Notes: generated by a model not told the origin, from the letters alone. Counted from the stretch's first letter, positions 38,027-46,667 are shown. The stretch: 64,000 nt of DNA from Rathayibacter oskolensis (GCF_900177245.1 NZ_FXBM01000001.1:868001-932000); one strand, 5' to 3'. A program made the numbers and translations.

Positions 38027-38236
38027 TCCGATGGCCGGCCGCATCGCTCCGGCCTTCCGACGAGGCGCCCGAGCGGCGCTGAACCATTCCCGGCGTCCCG
38101 CCGTTATCAGGGGGAGAGGCGGCTCCCGCCGGCATCGCCCATCGGAGCCGCACTGCACGCTCATCGGAACCTCGAAGCACCCGACCGTAGTGTCGGGATC
38201 GACAGCCGCGTCCGCACCCCCCTCAGGAGATCAGAC

Positions 38237-38746
38237 ATGACCGCGAAGACCACGACTCCCGTCCGCTACGCCCTCACCCTCCTGGCCGGAGCCGGCACCC
38301 TCGCAGCCCTCGCAGCGTGCTCCAGCACCGCGACCGCCGGCACCGACTCCGCCGACGAGACGAGCGGCACGACCGCCACCTCCGAGGCGACGACCGAGTC
38401 GACCGCGGCCGCGACCGACGACTCCGCCGCGGCCGCCTCCAGCGACAGCGCCTACGCCGACGGCACCTACGACGCCCAGGGGTCCTACACGTCGCCCGGC
38501 GGCAGCGAGACGGTCGGCGTCTCGCTGACCCTCGAGGGCGGAGTCGTCACGGCCGTGACGGTCACCCCCGAGTCCGAGAACCCGACGGGCGAGCAGTACC
38601 AGGAGCGCTTCGCGGGCGGCATCGCGGGCGAGGTCGTCGGCAAGAGCATCGACGAGATCGACGTGTCCAAGGTCTCCGGCTCCTCGCTGACCTCGACCGG
38701 CTTCAACGACGCGGTCGAGACGATCAAGGCCGATGCCGCGGCCTGA
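38237..38746 (+). CDS. FMN-binding domain lipoprotein (flavinylation substrate)
   Basis: This 169-residue precursor starts at an ATG with AGGAG 8 nt upstream. A signal peptide (LTLLAGAGTLAALAAC) has a lipobox cysteine. A 45-residue Ser/Thr/Ala linker reaches from the membrane. The C-terminal FMN-binding domain (about 75-169) has GSETVGVSLTLEGGVVTAVTVTPE and the flavin-acceptor region SGSSLTSTGFNDAVETIK, similar to the Thr/Ser site to which ApbE attaches FMN. The gene overlaps apbE by 14 nt, and a membrane RnfD-reductase fusion follows. It is probably an external electron carrier. Confidence 0.85.
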   Translation: MTAKTTTPVRYALTLLAGAGTLAALAACSSTATAGTDSADETSGTTATSEATTESTAAATDDSAAAASSDSAYADGTYDAQGSYTSPGGSETVGVSLTLEGGVVTAVTVTPESENPTGEQYQERFAGGIAGEVVGKSIDEIDVSKVSGSSLTSTGFNDAVETIKADAAA

Positions 38747-39620
38747 CGCCTCCGGGGTGCTCGAGCACGTCTGGCGCTTCGAGGCGATCGGCACGGAGTG
38801 GCTGATCGACACCGACGAGCCTCTCGACGGGCGCACGCGCGAGCAGATCGAGACGCGCGTCGAGGACTACGACCGCACCTGGTCCCGCTTCCGAGACGAC
38901 TCGGCCGCCTCTGCACTCCGCACCGGGCCGGGGGAGCACCTCTTCCCGCCCGAGGCCGAGGCGCTGTTCGACCTCTACGACCGGCTGTTCTCGCTGACCG
39001 GAGGCGCCGTCACCCCCTTCGTCGGCGACGCGCTCGAGCAGCTCGGCTACGACGCCGCCTACTCGCTCGTCCCCCGCGGCCCGGTCGCACCCGCTCCCTC
39101 GTGGCGCGACGCGAGGGCCCCGGGCGGTGCGGGCCTGTCGACCTCGACCGGGGTCGTGCTCGACGTCGGAGCGGCGGGCAAGGGTCAGCTCGTCGACCTC
39201 GTGCTCGCCGAGCTCGGGGCGTCCGGAGTCGGCGCGGCCGTCGTCGACGCGAGCGGCGACCTCCGTGCCCGGGGAGCGGGCGGCTTCCGCGTCGCACTCG
39301 AGCACCCGTACGACGACCGCCGGGCGATCGGAGTCGCCGTTCCGGGCGAGCGAGCGCTCTGCGCCTCCGCCAGCAACCGGCGCGCCTGGGGTGACGGACT
39401 GCACCACGTGCTCGACGGCCGCACGGGCCGCCCGGTCGACACGGTCGTCGCGACCTGGGTGATCGCCGACACCGCCCTCGTCGCCGACGGCCTGGCCACC
39501 GCCCTCTTCGTCTGCTCGCCCGAGAGGCTCGCCGAGCAGTTCGACTTCGAGTTCGTCCGCGTGTTCACCGACGGCACCCTCCACTACTCGCCCCGCTTCC
39601 CCGGAGAGGTCTTCCGATGA
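38733..39620 (+). CDS. apbE: FAD:protein FMN transferase (ApbE)
   Basis: The protein is 295 residues with the ApbE fold. Motifs include the N-terminal WRFEAIGTEWLI, SLTGGAVTPFVGDALEQLGY, STGVVLDVGAAGKGQLVDLVLAEL, DASGDLRARGAGGFRVALEHP and a C-terminal TWVIADTALVADGLATALFV, which holds the metal- and flavin-binding residues. It transfers FMN from FAD to a Ser/Thr on an exported protein. No signal peptide is clear, so the side of action is uncertain; many ApbE proteins are exported. It overlaps genes on both sides and presumably flavinylates the lipoprotein upstream and perhaps the RnfD-like domain. Confidence 0.92.
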   Translation: MPRPDASGVLEHVWRFEAIGTEWLIDTDEPLDGRTREQIETRVEDYDRTWSRFRDDSAASALRTGPGEHLFPPEAEALFDLYDRLFSLTGGAVTPFVGDALEQLGYDAAYSLVPRGPVAPAPSWRDARAPGGAGLSTSTGVVLDVGAAGKGQLVDLVLAELGASGVGAAVVDASGDLRARGAGGFRVALEHPYDDRRAIGVAVPGERALCASASNRRAWGDGLHHVLDGRTGRPVDTVVATWVIADTALVADGLATALFVCSPERLAEQFDFEFVRVFTDGTLHYSPRFPGEVFR

Positions 39621-41152
39621 TCGGCACCCTCGATCGCGCCCTAGGGCGCATCACCATGTACCGCCTGGTGTGGATGACGCTCGCCGCGCTCCTGCTCGTC
39701 GCCGTCGCCTACTCCGCTGCCGGGCTGGTGTTCTTCACGCCGCTCGAGATCGTGGCCACGGCGGTCGTCGCCGTCGCCTCGACCACCGCGGTGACCTGGC
39801 TGCTCGCGAAGGCGGTGCGCTCGCCAGCGCACCTCGAGTCCTCGCTCGTCACGGGGCTCCTGATCGCGTTCCTGCTCTTCCCGACGGCCGAGCCCCGGGC
39901 TCTGCTCGTGGTCGCTCTGGTCGGGGCGATCGCCGCGGCCTCGAAGTACGTCCTCGCCTGGCGCGGACGGCACATCTTCAACCCGGCCGCCGTCGCCGTC
40001 CTGCTGATCGCCCTCGCCCAGGGGCTGCTCGAGGGCACAGCGGCCGAGGGATCGCTGACCGCGGCCGCGTGGGTGCTGCCGACCGGCGCGATCTGGCCCT
40101 GGGTGCTCGTCGCCGCGCTGCTGATCGTGGCGAGAGTGCGGCGCTGGTCGATCTTCGCCGTCTTCGTCCTCGTCGCCGCCGCCGTCTCGGTCACGCGATC
40201 CGTGCTCAGCGGGCAGGACGCGGGTGCGGCGCTCGCCTCGGTCGTGACGGCGTACCCGTTCGTCTTCGCCGGCGCCTTCATGCTGACCGAACCGCTGACG
40301 CTCGCGCCCCGCCGCTCGCAGCAGCTGGTCGTCGCCGTGGTCGCAGCGCTCCTGACGAGCGTCCCGTTCGACCTCGGCCCGTTCTACGCGAGTCCCGAGC
40401 TCGGTCTCGTGGTCGGCAACGCCATCGCCTTCGGGTTCGCCTACCGGCAGCGGCGTCGGCTCTCGCTCGAGCTCCGATCCTCGGACGTCATCGCCCCGGG
40501 CGTCACGGAGTACCGCTTCCGCCCGCGCGTCCCCGTCCCCTTCGAGGCCGGCCAGTGGCTCGAACTCGAGATCCCGCACCGTGCCGACGGGCGCGGGAGC
40601 CGCCGGACGTTCTCGATCGCCTCCGCGCCGGCGGACGGCGAGATCGCCATCGCGACCCGCACGCCCGAGAGGGCGAGCAGCTTCAAGCGCGCTCTCGCCG
40701 AGCTCGAGCCGGGATCCGCCGTCCGGGCGACGAGCGTCGGAGGCGACTTCGTCCTCCCCGCCGATCCGGCCACTCCGCTCCTGCTCGTCGCCGGCGGCAT
40801 CGGCATCACCCCGTTCGCGAGCCAGCTGCGGGCGATCGCCGACGGGCCGCCGCGGGACGTCGTCGTCGTCTACGCCGCCCCGAGGATCGAGGACGTCGCC
40901 TACCGCGAGCTCCTCCGCGACTCGGGGGCCCGGGTGGTGCTCGCCTCGCGCGAGACGCCCTCGTCGCTCCCCGAGCGCTGGACGCACCTCTCGGGGCGGA
41001 TCACCTCCGAGACGCTGGCGGACGCGGTGCCGGATGCTCCCCGCCGGATAGGGCTCGTCTCGGGTTCCCCCTCCTTCGTCGACTCCGTCCGCGGGGCGCT
41101 CCGAGCCGCGGGCGCGAAGCGGATCCGCACCGACTCGTTCGCCGGGTACTGA
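39617..41152 (+). CDS. Fusion of RnfD/NqrB-like membrane domain and NAD(P)H:flavin reductase domain
   Basis: The protein is 511 residues. The first 275 form about ten membrane helices of the RnfD/NqrB type, with the family motifs RGRHIFNPAAVAV and FMLTEPLTLAP. Residues about 275-511 are a ferredoxin-NADP reductase fold: RRTFSIASAP for FAD binding, LLLVAGGIGITPFASQL for NAD(P)H, and the terminal SPSFVDSVRGALRAAG. No 2Fe-2S domain is present. It could take electrons from cytoplasmic NAD(P)H and pass them through the membrane flavin to the flavinylated lipoprotein encoded two genes upstream. The ATGA overlap with apbE ties the three into one operon. The physiological acceptor is unknown. Confidence 0.87.
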   Translation: MIGTLDRALGRITMYRLVWMTLAALLLVAVAYSAAGLVFFTPLEIVATAVVAVASTTAVTWLLAKAVRSPAHLESSLVTGLLIAFLLFPTAEPRALLVVALVGAIAAASKYVLAWRGRHIFNPAAVAVLLIALAQGLLEGTAAEGSLTAAAWVLPTGAIWPWVLVAALLIVARVRRWSIFAVFVLVAAAVSVTRSVLSGQDAGAALASVVTAYPFVFAGAFMLTEPLTLAPRRSQQLVVAVVAALLTSVPFDLGPFYASPELGLVVGNAIAFGFAYRQRRRLSLELRSSDVIAPGVTEYRFRPRVPVPFEAGQWLELEIPHRADGRGSRRTFSIASAPADGEIAIATRTPERASSFKRALAELEPGSAVRATSVGGDFVLPADPATPLLLVAGGIGITPFASQLRAIADGPPRDVVVVYAAPRIEDVAYRELLRDSGARVVLASRETPSSLPERWTHLSGRITSETLADAVPDAPRRIGLVSGSPSFVDSVRGALRAAGAKRIRTDSFAGY

Positions 41153-41203
41153 CCCTCGAAGGGAGCGCGGATCGCTGCCAGGGACAGCACCGCACAGCCC
41201 CTC

Positions 41204-41209
41204 TACACT
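41204..41209 (+). promoter_or_regulatory. -10 element (TACACT) for a leaderless mannosyltransferase-like gene
   Basis: TACACT ends 6 nt before the GTG at 41216, with no Shine-Dalgarno in between. Confidence 0.55.
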
Positions 41210-41215
41210 GACGCC

Positions 41216-42514
41216 GTGTCGACCCCAGCAACCCGAGCGCCCCACCGCCCCGTCGCGTGGCTCCGCGACAACCGCGATGCCCCCTCCGTGCTCTGGGGCG
41301 CCTTCGCGCTCATCCACCTGCTGCTCTCGCTCCTCGCGCTCTACGCGCCGGGACTGCCGATGGGCGACGTCAGCATCATCTACAAGAACTGGATGCAGAC
41401 GGCGGTCGACGGCGGCGGAGTCGTCGGGCTCGACGTCGACTGGGTCTACCCGATCCTCGCGCTCGTCCCGATCGGGTCGGCCTGGCTGTTCGGCGCGGCC
41501 GGCTACGACCTGACCTGGCTGATCGGGGTCGTCGCGGTCGATGCCGCGGCGTTCGCGCTCCTCCTGCACGGGCGCCGGGCGGTGCGCCTCGCCGCCGCCC
41601 GCTGGTGGCTGCTCTTCCTCGTGCTCCTCGGCCCGATCGCGGTGGGCAGGATCGACGCGTTCACGGTCCCGCTCGCGATCGCCGGCCTCCTGTGGGCGTC
41701 GAGCCGGCCCGCGGTCGCGGCGCTCGCCCTCACGATCGCGACCTGGATCAAGGTCTGGCCGGCGGCGCTGCTGGCCGCGGCCGTCCTGCTCCTGCGCGGG
41801 CGCCTCCGGATGGTGGTCGTCGCGGCCGGTGTCTCGGCGGCGATCGTGCTGGGGGTCGTCGCGCTCGGCGGCGGTGCCCACGTCTTCAGCTTCGTGTCCG
41901 ACCAGACGACGCGCGGCCTGCAGATCGAGGCGCCGGTGAGCACCGTCTGGATGTGGCTGTCGATCGACACCACCTCGACCAGCTACGTCTACTACGCGGC
42001 CGACATCAACACGTTCGAGATGCACGGGCCGGGCACCGAGGTCGCCGCCGCGCTGATGAATCCCGCGCTCGCTCTCGCCGTCCTCGGGACGCTCCTGCTC
42101 GGAGTGCGCGCGCTCCTCGCGAAGACGCCGCCGACCCGGCTCCTGCCGCTGCTGAGCCTCGCGCTCGTGCTCGTCCTGATCGACACGAACAAGGTGCTCT
42201 CGCCCCAGTACATCGTCTGGCTCGCGCCTCCGGTGATCGCGGGGCTCGTCGTCGGGGCCCGCGACTTCGCGACTCCGGCGAAGCTGACCCTCCTGATCGC
42301 GGCTCTCACCCAGCTCGTCTACCCCTACCTCTACCTGTTCCTGCTCTACTCGAACGCGGTCATGGTCGTCGTGCTGACGGTCAGGAACGCGCTGCTGCTC
42401 GTGCTGCTCGGCTGGGTGCTGCGCGAGCTGTGGCGTCTCGGGCGCCGCGCCTCGGAGCCCTCGGGCGCCGTGGTCGCGGAGGCGGGCGCGACCGGATCCG
42501 TCGGCGCCCGCTGA
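41216..42514 (+). CDS. GT87-like polyprenyl-phosphate mannosyltransferase family membrane protein (DUF2029)
   Basis: This 432-residue GT-C-type membrane protein has about ten helices. An early extracytoplasmic acidic segment (GDVSIIYKNWMQTAVDGG) could hold the catalytic acid typical of GT-C enzymes. Other recognisable parts are WIKVWPAALLAAAVLLLRGR and LSPQYIVWLAPPVIAG, both seen in the GT87/DUF2029 group. Members use polyprenyl-phosphate-mannose to build lipoglycans and glycans of the actinobacterial envelope. The substrate is not defined, and a related GT-C role is possible. The gene seems to have its own leaderless promoter. Confidence 0.75.
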   Translation: MSTPATRAPHRPVAWLRDNRDAPSVLWGAFALIHLLLSLLALYAPGLPMGDVSIIYKNWMQTAVDGGGVVGLDVDWVYPILALVPIGSAWLFGAAGYDLTWLIGVVAVDAAAFALLLHGRRAVRLAAARWWLLFLVLLGPIAVGRIDAFTVPLAIAGLLWASSRPAVAALALTIATWIKVWPAALLAAAVLLLRGRLRMVVVAAGVSAAIVLGVVALGGGAHVFSFVSDQTTRGLQIEAPVSTVWMWLSIDTTSTSYVYYAADINTFEMHGPGTEVAAALMNPALALAVLGTLLLGVRALLAKTPPTRLLPLLSLALVLVLIDTNKVLSPQYIVWLAPPVIAGLVVGARDFATPAKLTLLIAALTQLVYPYLYLFLLYSNAVMVVVLTVRNALLLVLLGWVLRELWRLGRRASEPSGAVVAEAGATGSVGAR

Positions 42515-42525
42515 CCGGTCCCGGC

Positions 42526-42531
42526 CTAGGC
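42526..42531 (+). promoter_or_regulatory. -10 element (TAGGCT) for the thiamine-binding protein gene
   Basis: TAGGCT lies 40 nt before the ATG, with a leader of about 34 nt that contains the GGGAGG ribosome binding site. No TPP riboswitch is visible in this short leader. Confidence 0.45.
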
Positions 42532-42571
42532 TGATCGGGGGCTCGGCGGTCGGGCCCGCTGGGAGGTCATC

Positions 42572-42874
42572 ATGCTCGTCGCGTTCTCGGTCGCTCCGTC
42601 CGGCGGCGAAGGCCCCGACGCCTCCGTGCACGACGCGGTGGCGGCGGCGGTGCGCATCGTCCGCGACTCCGGACTGCCGCACCGCACCACCTCGATGTTC
42701 ACCGAGATCGAGGGGGAGTGGGACGAGGTCTTCGACGTGGTCAAGCGGGCCACGGAGGCGGTCGGCGCCTTCGGTTCGCGCGTCTCGCTGGTGCTCAAGG
42801 CCGACATCCGCCCCGGGTACTCGGGCGAGATCGACGCGAAGGTCGAGCGCCTCGAGCGCGCGCTCGACGAGTAG
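42572..42874 (+). CDS. MTH1187/YkoF-family thiamine-binding protein
   Basis: This 100-residue protein of the DUF77 family starts with GGGAGG 6 nt before its ATG. It has the ferredoxin-like fold pattern: MLVAFSVAPSGG, a helix (VHDAVAAAVRIVRDSGL), then TTSMFTEIEGEWDEVFDVVKRA and SRVSLVLKADIRPGYSGE. Family members form tetramers that bind thiamine or related small molecules in the cytoplasm. The role is not firmly known. It stands alone between a glycosyltransferase and an MFS gene. Confidence 0.85.
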   Translation: MLVAFSVAPSGGEGPDASVHDAVAAAVRIVRDSGLPHRTTSMFTEIEGEWDEVFDVVKRATEAVGAFGSRVSLVLKADIRPGYSGEIDAKVERLERALDE

Positions 42875-42928
42875 CGGAGTCCGTCGAGTCCGTTCCTCGA
42901 ATCGTTTCGATCAGGCTCGGATCCTCTG

Positions 42929-42934
42929 TACCCT
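42929..42934 (+). promoter_or_regulatory. -10 element (TACCCT) for the MFS exporter gene
   Basis: TACCCT ends 6 nt before the GTG at 42941, with a -35-like TTCGAT (42906-42911) 17 nt upstream. It appears leaderless. Confidence 0.5.
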
Positions 42935-42940
42935 TGCCTG

Positions 42941-44203
42941 GTGACACTCTCGCCGGCCCGCACCCGACTCGCCCTGCTCGCACTCGCGATGGGAGGCTTC
43001 GGGATCGGCTCGACCGAGTTCGTCGCGATGGGCCTCCTCCCGCAGCTCGCCGCCGATCTGCTGCCCGGCGTCTACGCGGCCAGCTCCGAGCAGGCGAACT
43101 CGCAGGCCGGGCTCCTGATCTCGGCCTACGCGCTCGGAGTCGTCGTGGGCGCCCCGACCATCGCCGCCGCTGCGGCCCGCTGGCCGCGCAAGCGCCTCCT
43201 CCTCGCCCTCCTGGTGGCCTTCACGGTGGGGACGATCGCCTCGGCGCTGCTGCCGACGTTCCCGCTCGTGCTCGCGGCGCGCTTCGTGTCGGCGCTGCCG
43301 CACGGTGCGTACTTCGGCATCGCGTCGCTCGTCGCCGCCGACCTGATGGGGCCGGGCAAGCGCGGCAAGGGAGTGGCCTTCGTGCTCTCGGGCCTCACGA
43401 TCGCGAACGTCATCGGCGTCCCCGCGATCACCTGGGTCGGCCAGAACGCGGGCTGGCGCAGCGCCTACCTCGTCGTCGCGGCGATCTTCGCGGCGACCGT
43501 CGTGGCGGTGTGGCTGCTCGTGCCGTTCCAGCAGGGGAACCCCGGTGCGACGATGCGCAACGAGCTGAAGGCCTTCGGCCGGCTCCAGGTGTGGATGACC
43601 CTCGCGATCGGGGCGATCGGCTTCGGCGGGCTCTTCGCGATGTACAGCTACATCACCCCGCTCTCGACCGAGGTCACGCGGCTGCCGCTCGGCGCCGTCC
43701 CGTGGGTCCTCGTCGTGATCGGTCTGGGGATGACGCTCGGCAACCTCGTCGGCGGGTGGGCGGCCGACAAGAACGTGAAGCGGGCGCTGCTCGTCCTGTT
43801 CGCCGGCGTCGGAGTGTCGCTGATCGGGCTCGCGCTGACCGCCACGACGCTCGCCGGCCTCCTGGTCTTCACCTTCCTCGCCGCCGGCTTCTCGGCGGGT
43901 GCCTCCCCGGCGATCCAGACGCGCCTCATGGATGTGGCGCGCGACAGCCAGACGATCGCTGCGGCACTGAACCACTCCGCGCTCAACATCGGCAACTCGG
44001 TCGGCGCTGCCCTCGGAGGCGTGACGATCGCGTCAGGGCTCGGCTACGTCTCGCCCATCTGGGTCGGAGTCGTCCTGACGCTCGCCGGCATCCTCCTGGC
44101 CGTCGCGAGCCTCGCGATCGACCGCGCGCGGGGCACGGTCTACCCCGCTCAGCGCGAGCCCGCCGCGCCCGTCACGGGCGGCGTCCCCGTCACCGCGCGC
44201 TGA
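42941..44203 (+). CDS. Major facilitator superfamily exporter (DHA1, AraJ-like)
   Basis: This 420-residue protein has twelve predicted helices. The first has MGGFGIGSTEFVAMGLLPQLA, the AraJ/CmlA-type start of sugar- and drug-efflux DHA1 proteins. The antiporter motif C region is GLTIANVIGVPAITWVGQNAGWR. Substrates of the group include arabinose, chloramphenicol and other small molecules, so the specificity cannot be named. It has a leaderless GTG start and no regulator beside it. It converges on the two-component operon across the 125-bp repeat array. Confidence 0.9.
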   Translation: MTLSPARTRLALLALAMGGFGIGSTEFVAMGLLPQLAADLLPGVYAASSEQANSQAGLLISAYALGVVVGAPTIAAAAARWPRKRLLLALLVAFTVGTIASALLPTFPLVLAARFVSALPHGAYFGIASLVAADLMGPGKRGKGVAFVLSGLTIANVIGVPAITWVGQNAGWRSAYLVVAAIFAATVVAVWLLVPFQQGNPGATMRNELKAFGRLQVWMTLAIGAIGFGGLFAMYSYITPLSTEVTRLPLGAVPWVLVVIGLGMTLGNLVGGWAADKNVKRALLVLFAGVGVSLIGLALTATTLAGLLVFTFLAAGFSAGASPAIQTRLMDVARDSQTIAAALNHSALNIGNSVGAALGGVTIASGLGYVSPIWVGVVLTLAGILLAVASLAIDRARGTVYPAQREPAAPVTGGVPVTAR

Positions 44204-44280
44204 CCGCGCCCGACCCTCCAGAAGTCGTCGTACTCGACCATCGACTGCGACAACTCCTGGTGTCTCGGCGCTCTCCGCTC

Positions 44281-44737
44281 CCCGCAGGCGTCGCAGGACG
44301 CTCTGCGGAGCGCGGCCATCTGCGTGAGCCGACTGCGGCACGGCGGGCGAGGACCGCCGTGCGCAACGGGATCGCCGCGGACGGGAATCCGCGTGCCAGC
44401 GGATTCCCGCAGGCGCCGTGGGACGCTCTGCGGAACGCGGCCATCTGATCGAGCCGGCTGCGGCACGGCGCGCGGGGACCGCCGTGCGCAACGGGATCGC
44501 CGTAGACGGGAATCCGCGTGCCAGCGGATTCCCGCAGGCGCCGTGGGACGCTCTGCGGAGCGCGGCCATCTGCGTGAGCCGACTGCGGCACGGCGGGCGA
44601 GGACCGCCGTGCGCAACGGGATCGCCGCGGACGGGAATCCGCGTGCCAGCGGATTCCCGCAGGCGTCGCAAGAGGCTCTGCGCTACGCGGCCATCTGCGT
44701 GAGCCGACCGCGGCACGGCGGGCGAGGACCGCCGTGC
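44281..44737. repeat. Tandem array of a 125-bp palindrome-rich unit, about 3.7 copies
   Basis: The same sequence recurs every 125 bp: units at 44281-44405, 44406-44530, 44531-44655 and a partial fourth at 44656-44737. Unit 3 is almost identical to unit 1; unit 2 has about ten changes. Each full unit holds two strong inverted repeats. The first is GCACGGCGG/CCGCCGTGC with a 7-nt loop (44713-44737 in the last unit). The second is a perfect 10-bp stem GGGAATCCGC/GCGGATTCCC (44383-44408 in the first). Stem C is intact in all three full units, and stem B is intact or shortened by one pair. The array fills the gap between two convergent genes and ends 9 bp from the response-regulator stop, so it can act as a terminator. 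The frames through it are not real genes because 125 is not a multiple of 3. The 77 bp before it (44204-44280) hold no gene. Confidence 0.9.
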
Positions 44738-44746
44738 ACGACAGGC

Positions 44747-45406
44747 TCAGTCCGTCTCGATCAGAATCCCGTCGTGGATGGCGCGCTTGCGGAGCGCGAC
44801 CTTCGTGCCGACGTCGATGCCCACGACACGGTACTTCTCGCGGATGCGCTTGAGGTACGACTTCGCCGTCTCCTCCGAGATGCCGAGTTCGAACGCCACC
44901 GACTTCACCGGCTCGCCGCCTCCGTAGAGCGCCATCACCCGGCGCTCCTGCGCGCTCAGCTTCGGCGCCCCGTCGGAGTCGCCGGTCGAGAGGGCCATGT
45001 CGAGCTCGTGCGAGATGTAGGAGTGCCCGTCCTTCGCGGCGCGGATCGCCTCGACGATCATGTCGGCGTCCTCGGTCTTCACGAGGTAGCCGAGCGCTCC
45101 GGAGGCGAGCGCCTCGCGGACGACGGCCGGCTCGGAGTAGGTGCTCATCAGCACCGTCTTCACGCCGGTCGTCTTGAGCGTCGAGAGCTTCACGGAGATC
45201 GGGATGTTGTCCTTCAGGTCGAGGTCGAGCAGCACGACGTCGACGGGGAACTCGGGGTGGGTGAGCAGCTCGGGCCACGAGGCGACCGCCGCGACGAGCT
45301 GGATGTCGGAGGCCGCGCCGCGGATCCACTCGGTGAGGGCGCCGAGGAGCATCTTGTGATCGTCGACCACGGCGAGGGTGATCTTCGTATCGGCGGTGTT
45401 GGTCAT
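44747..45406 (-). CDS. LuxR/NarL-family response regulator
   Basis: This 219-residue protein has a receiver domain with acidic residues in TLAVVDDHKMLLG, the phospho-acceptor aspartate in DVVLLDLDLKDN (about residue 61) and the lysine in GYLVKTEDA. A C-terminal LuxR helix-turn-helix follows (LSAQERRVMALYGGGEPVKSVAFELGISEETAKSYLKRIREKY). AAGGA lies 5 nt before its ATG. It is the last gene of an operon with a histidine kinase and a kinase-like membrane protein, so it is their output. Its targets are unknown. Confidence 0.92.
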   Translation of the reverse strand: MTNTADTKITLAVVDDHKMLLGALTEWIRGAASDIQLVAAVASWPELLTHPEFPVDVVLLDLDLKDNIPISVKLSTLKTTGVKTVLMSTYSEPAVVREALASGALGYLVKTEDADMIVEAIRAAKDGHSYISHELDMALSTGDSDGAPKLSAQERRVMALYGGGEPVKSVAFELGISEETAKSYLKRIREKYRVVGIDVGTKVALRKRAIHDGILIETD

Positions 45407-45452
45407 CGGGGTCCTTCGGCTCTGCGTGTCGTCGAATGGGATCTGCTGCTGT

Positions 45453-46667
45453 TCAACGGTCGGCGGGGTTCTCGACCAGACAGTCGATCTCGATCAGGAG
45501 CTCTCCGTCGCGGGAGGGCTCCCGGAAGGTGCCGACCTGTGCGATAGCTTCCCATGTCGCGGGGTCGACTCCGCGCAGTGGCACGCCCTCCGAGCGGAGG
45601 GCGAGGGGCACGAGCAGCGTCCGCGGCCGGGCGCCAGGCCCCGGATCGCGGGGTGCGCCCGCTTCGACGTGCAGGGCGGCGGAGGGGCCGACGGCTCCGT
45701 CGAGGATGAGCCAGATCGCCGAGAGCAGACCGTCGCGCTGCTCGTGGTCGAGGAGTCCGGCGGCCCCGTCGGGGTCGTCGAGGTCGACCAGCGGCGCGAG
45801 CAGGTCGGACTCGAGGATCGCGTGGTGGAGCCAGGTCTCGCGGCGTCCCTCGATGAGGTGCAGCCGCAGCTGGGTGGCGAGGGAGGCGGCGTGAGCGGCC
45901 CGCTGATCGTCCAGGGGGAGCGCGACGCTGCCGTCGCCGACCTCGGCGAGGAGGCGCTCGGCCGCGAGGTCGAGGCGCGCCAGCTCCTCCGAGGCCAGCA
46001 TCCCGACGGCGTAGCGCGGCCCGAGGGTGGTGCTCTGCACGAGCGCGCGGTCGATCTCGTGCTGCACCATCCGCCGGAAGCCGCGCATCATGACGACGAC
46101 CACGACGGCCGGGGCGACCGTCACCACGAGTGCGCTGACCCGCACCGAGAAGGAGGTGGCGTCCCCGGCGCCCATCGCTCCGAACGCCACGAGTTCGACG
46201 ACCCCGACGACGAGAGCCACCCCGATGATCTCCGCGCTCCTGCGGTGGACGATCATCGCGGCGTGCGCCACGGCAGCGGCGACCGCCGCGGTCGGCGCGA
46301 CCGATCCGGGCCCGGGCTCGACGACGGCGAGCGTGTCGAGCACGACGGCGACGGCGATGCCGATCAGGAAGACGAGGTAGGCCGCGCTCGGCAGGCGCCG
46401 TCCCGCGACCTGGATCGCGATCACGACGGTGGCGAACGAGGCGATGAGGACGAGCCAGGCGGTCGCGGCGAGGCCGGGCCGTGCGTACGACTCCATCGAG
46501 GAGAGGAAGATGAGGAACTCGTAGCCCAGGAGGGCGGCCGCGATCCCGTTGAGTCCGCTGCCCAGGTAGCTGGTCCCGAGTCCGTCCTGCTGGCCCTTCG
46601 CCGACTTCGCCGCCCGCGAGGACCGTCCGCTCAGCAGCGGTGCCACCCGTTCGGGGCCGTCGCTCAC
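45453..46667 (-). CDS. Membrane protein of the two-component operon, resembling a degenerate histidine kinase
   Basis: A GTG at 46667 that overlaps the kinase stop (GTGA) gives 404 residues. About six helices occupy residues 35-190. The cytoplasmic part runs parallel to the neighbouring kinase: a helical pair where the DHp domain would be (LASEELARLDLAAERLLAEV), then an N-box-like helix (QRDGLLSAIWLILDGAV) and a beta-rich end (DGELLIEIDCLVEN). The phosphorylatable His-Asp pair and the ATP-binding Asn and Gly motifs are not visible. It could be a pseudokinase partner that senses or scaffolds. This homology is inferred by eye and needs a profile search. Confidence 0.65.
   Translation of the reverse strand: MSDGPERVAPLLSGRSSRAAKSAKGQQDGLGTSYLGSGLNGIAAALLGYEFLIFLSSMESYARPGLAATAWLVLIASFATVVIAIQVAGRRLPSAAYLVFLIGIAVAVVLDTLAVVEPGPGSVAPTAAVAAAVAHAAMIVHRRSAEIIGVALVVGVVELVAFGAMGAGDATSFSVRVSALVVTVAPAVVVVVMMRGFRRMVQHEIDRALVQSTTLGPRYAVGMLASEELARLDLAAERLLAEVGDGSVALPLDDQRAAHAASLATQLRLHLIEGRRETWLHHAILESDLLAPLVDLDDPDGAAGLLDHEQRDGLLSAIWLILDGAVGPSAALHVEAGAPRDPGPGARPRTLLVPLALRSEGVPLRGVDPATWEAIAQVGTFREPSRDGELLIEIDCLVENPADR

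Noticed and set aside
39641..42682. A 1013-residue open frame on the minus strand
   Set aside because: It lies antisense to apbE, the RnfD-reductase fusion and the GT87-like gene, is rich in Arg, Gly, Asp and Glu with no domain pattern, and is a GC-content shadow.
44190..45329. Open frames running through the 125-bp repeat, with repeating peptide blocks
   Set aside because: The period is not a multiple of three, so the repeated peptide changes frame; upstream these frames are antisense or out of frame with the response regulator.
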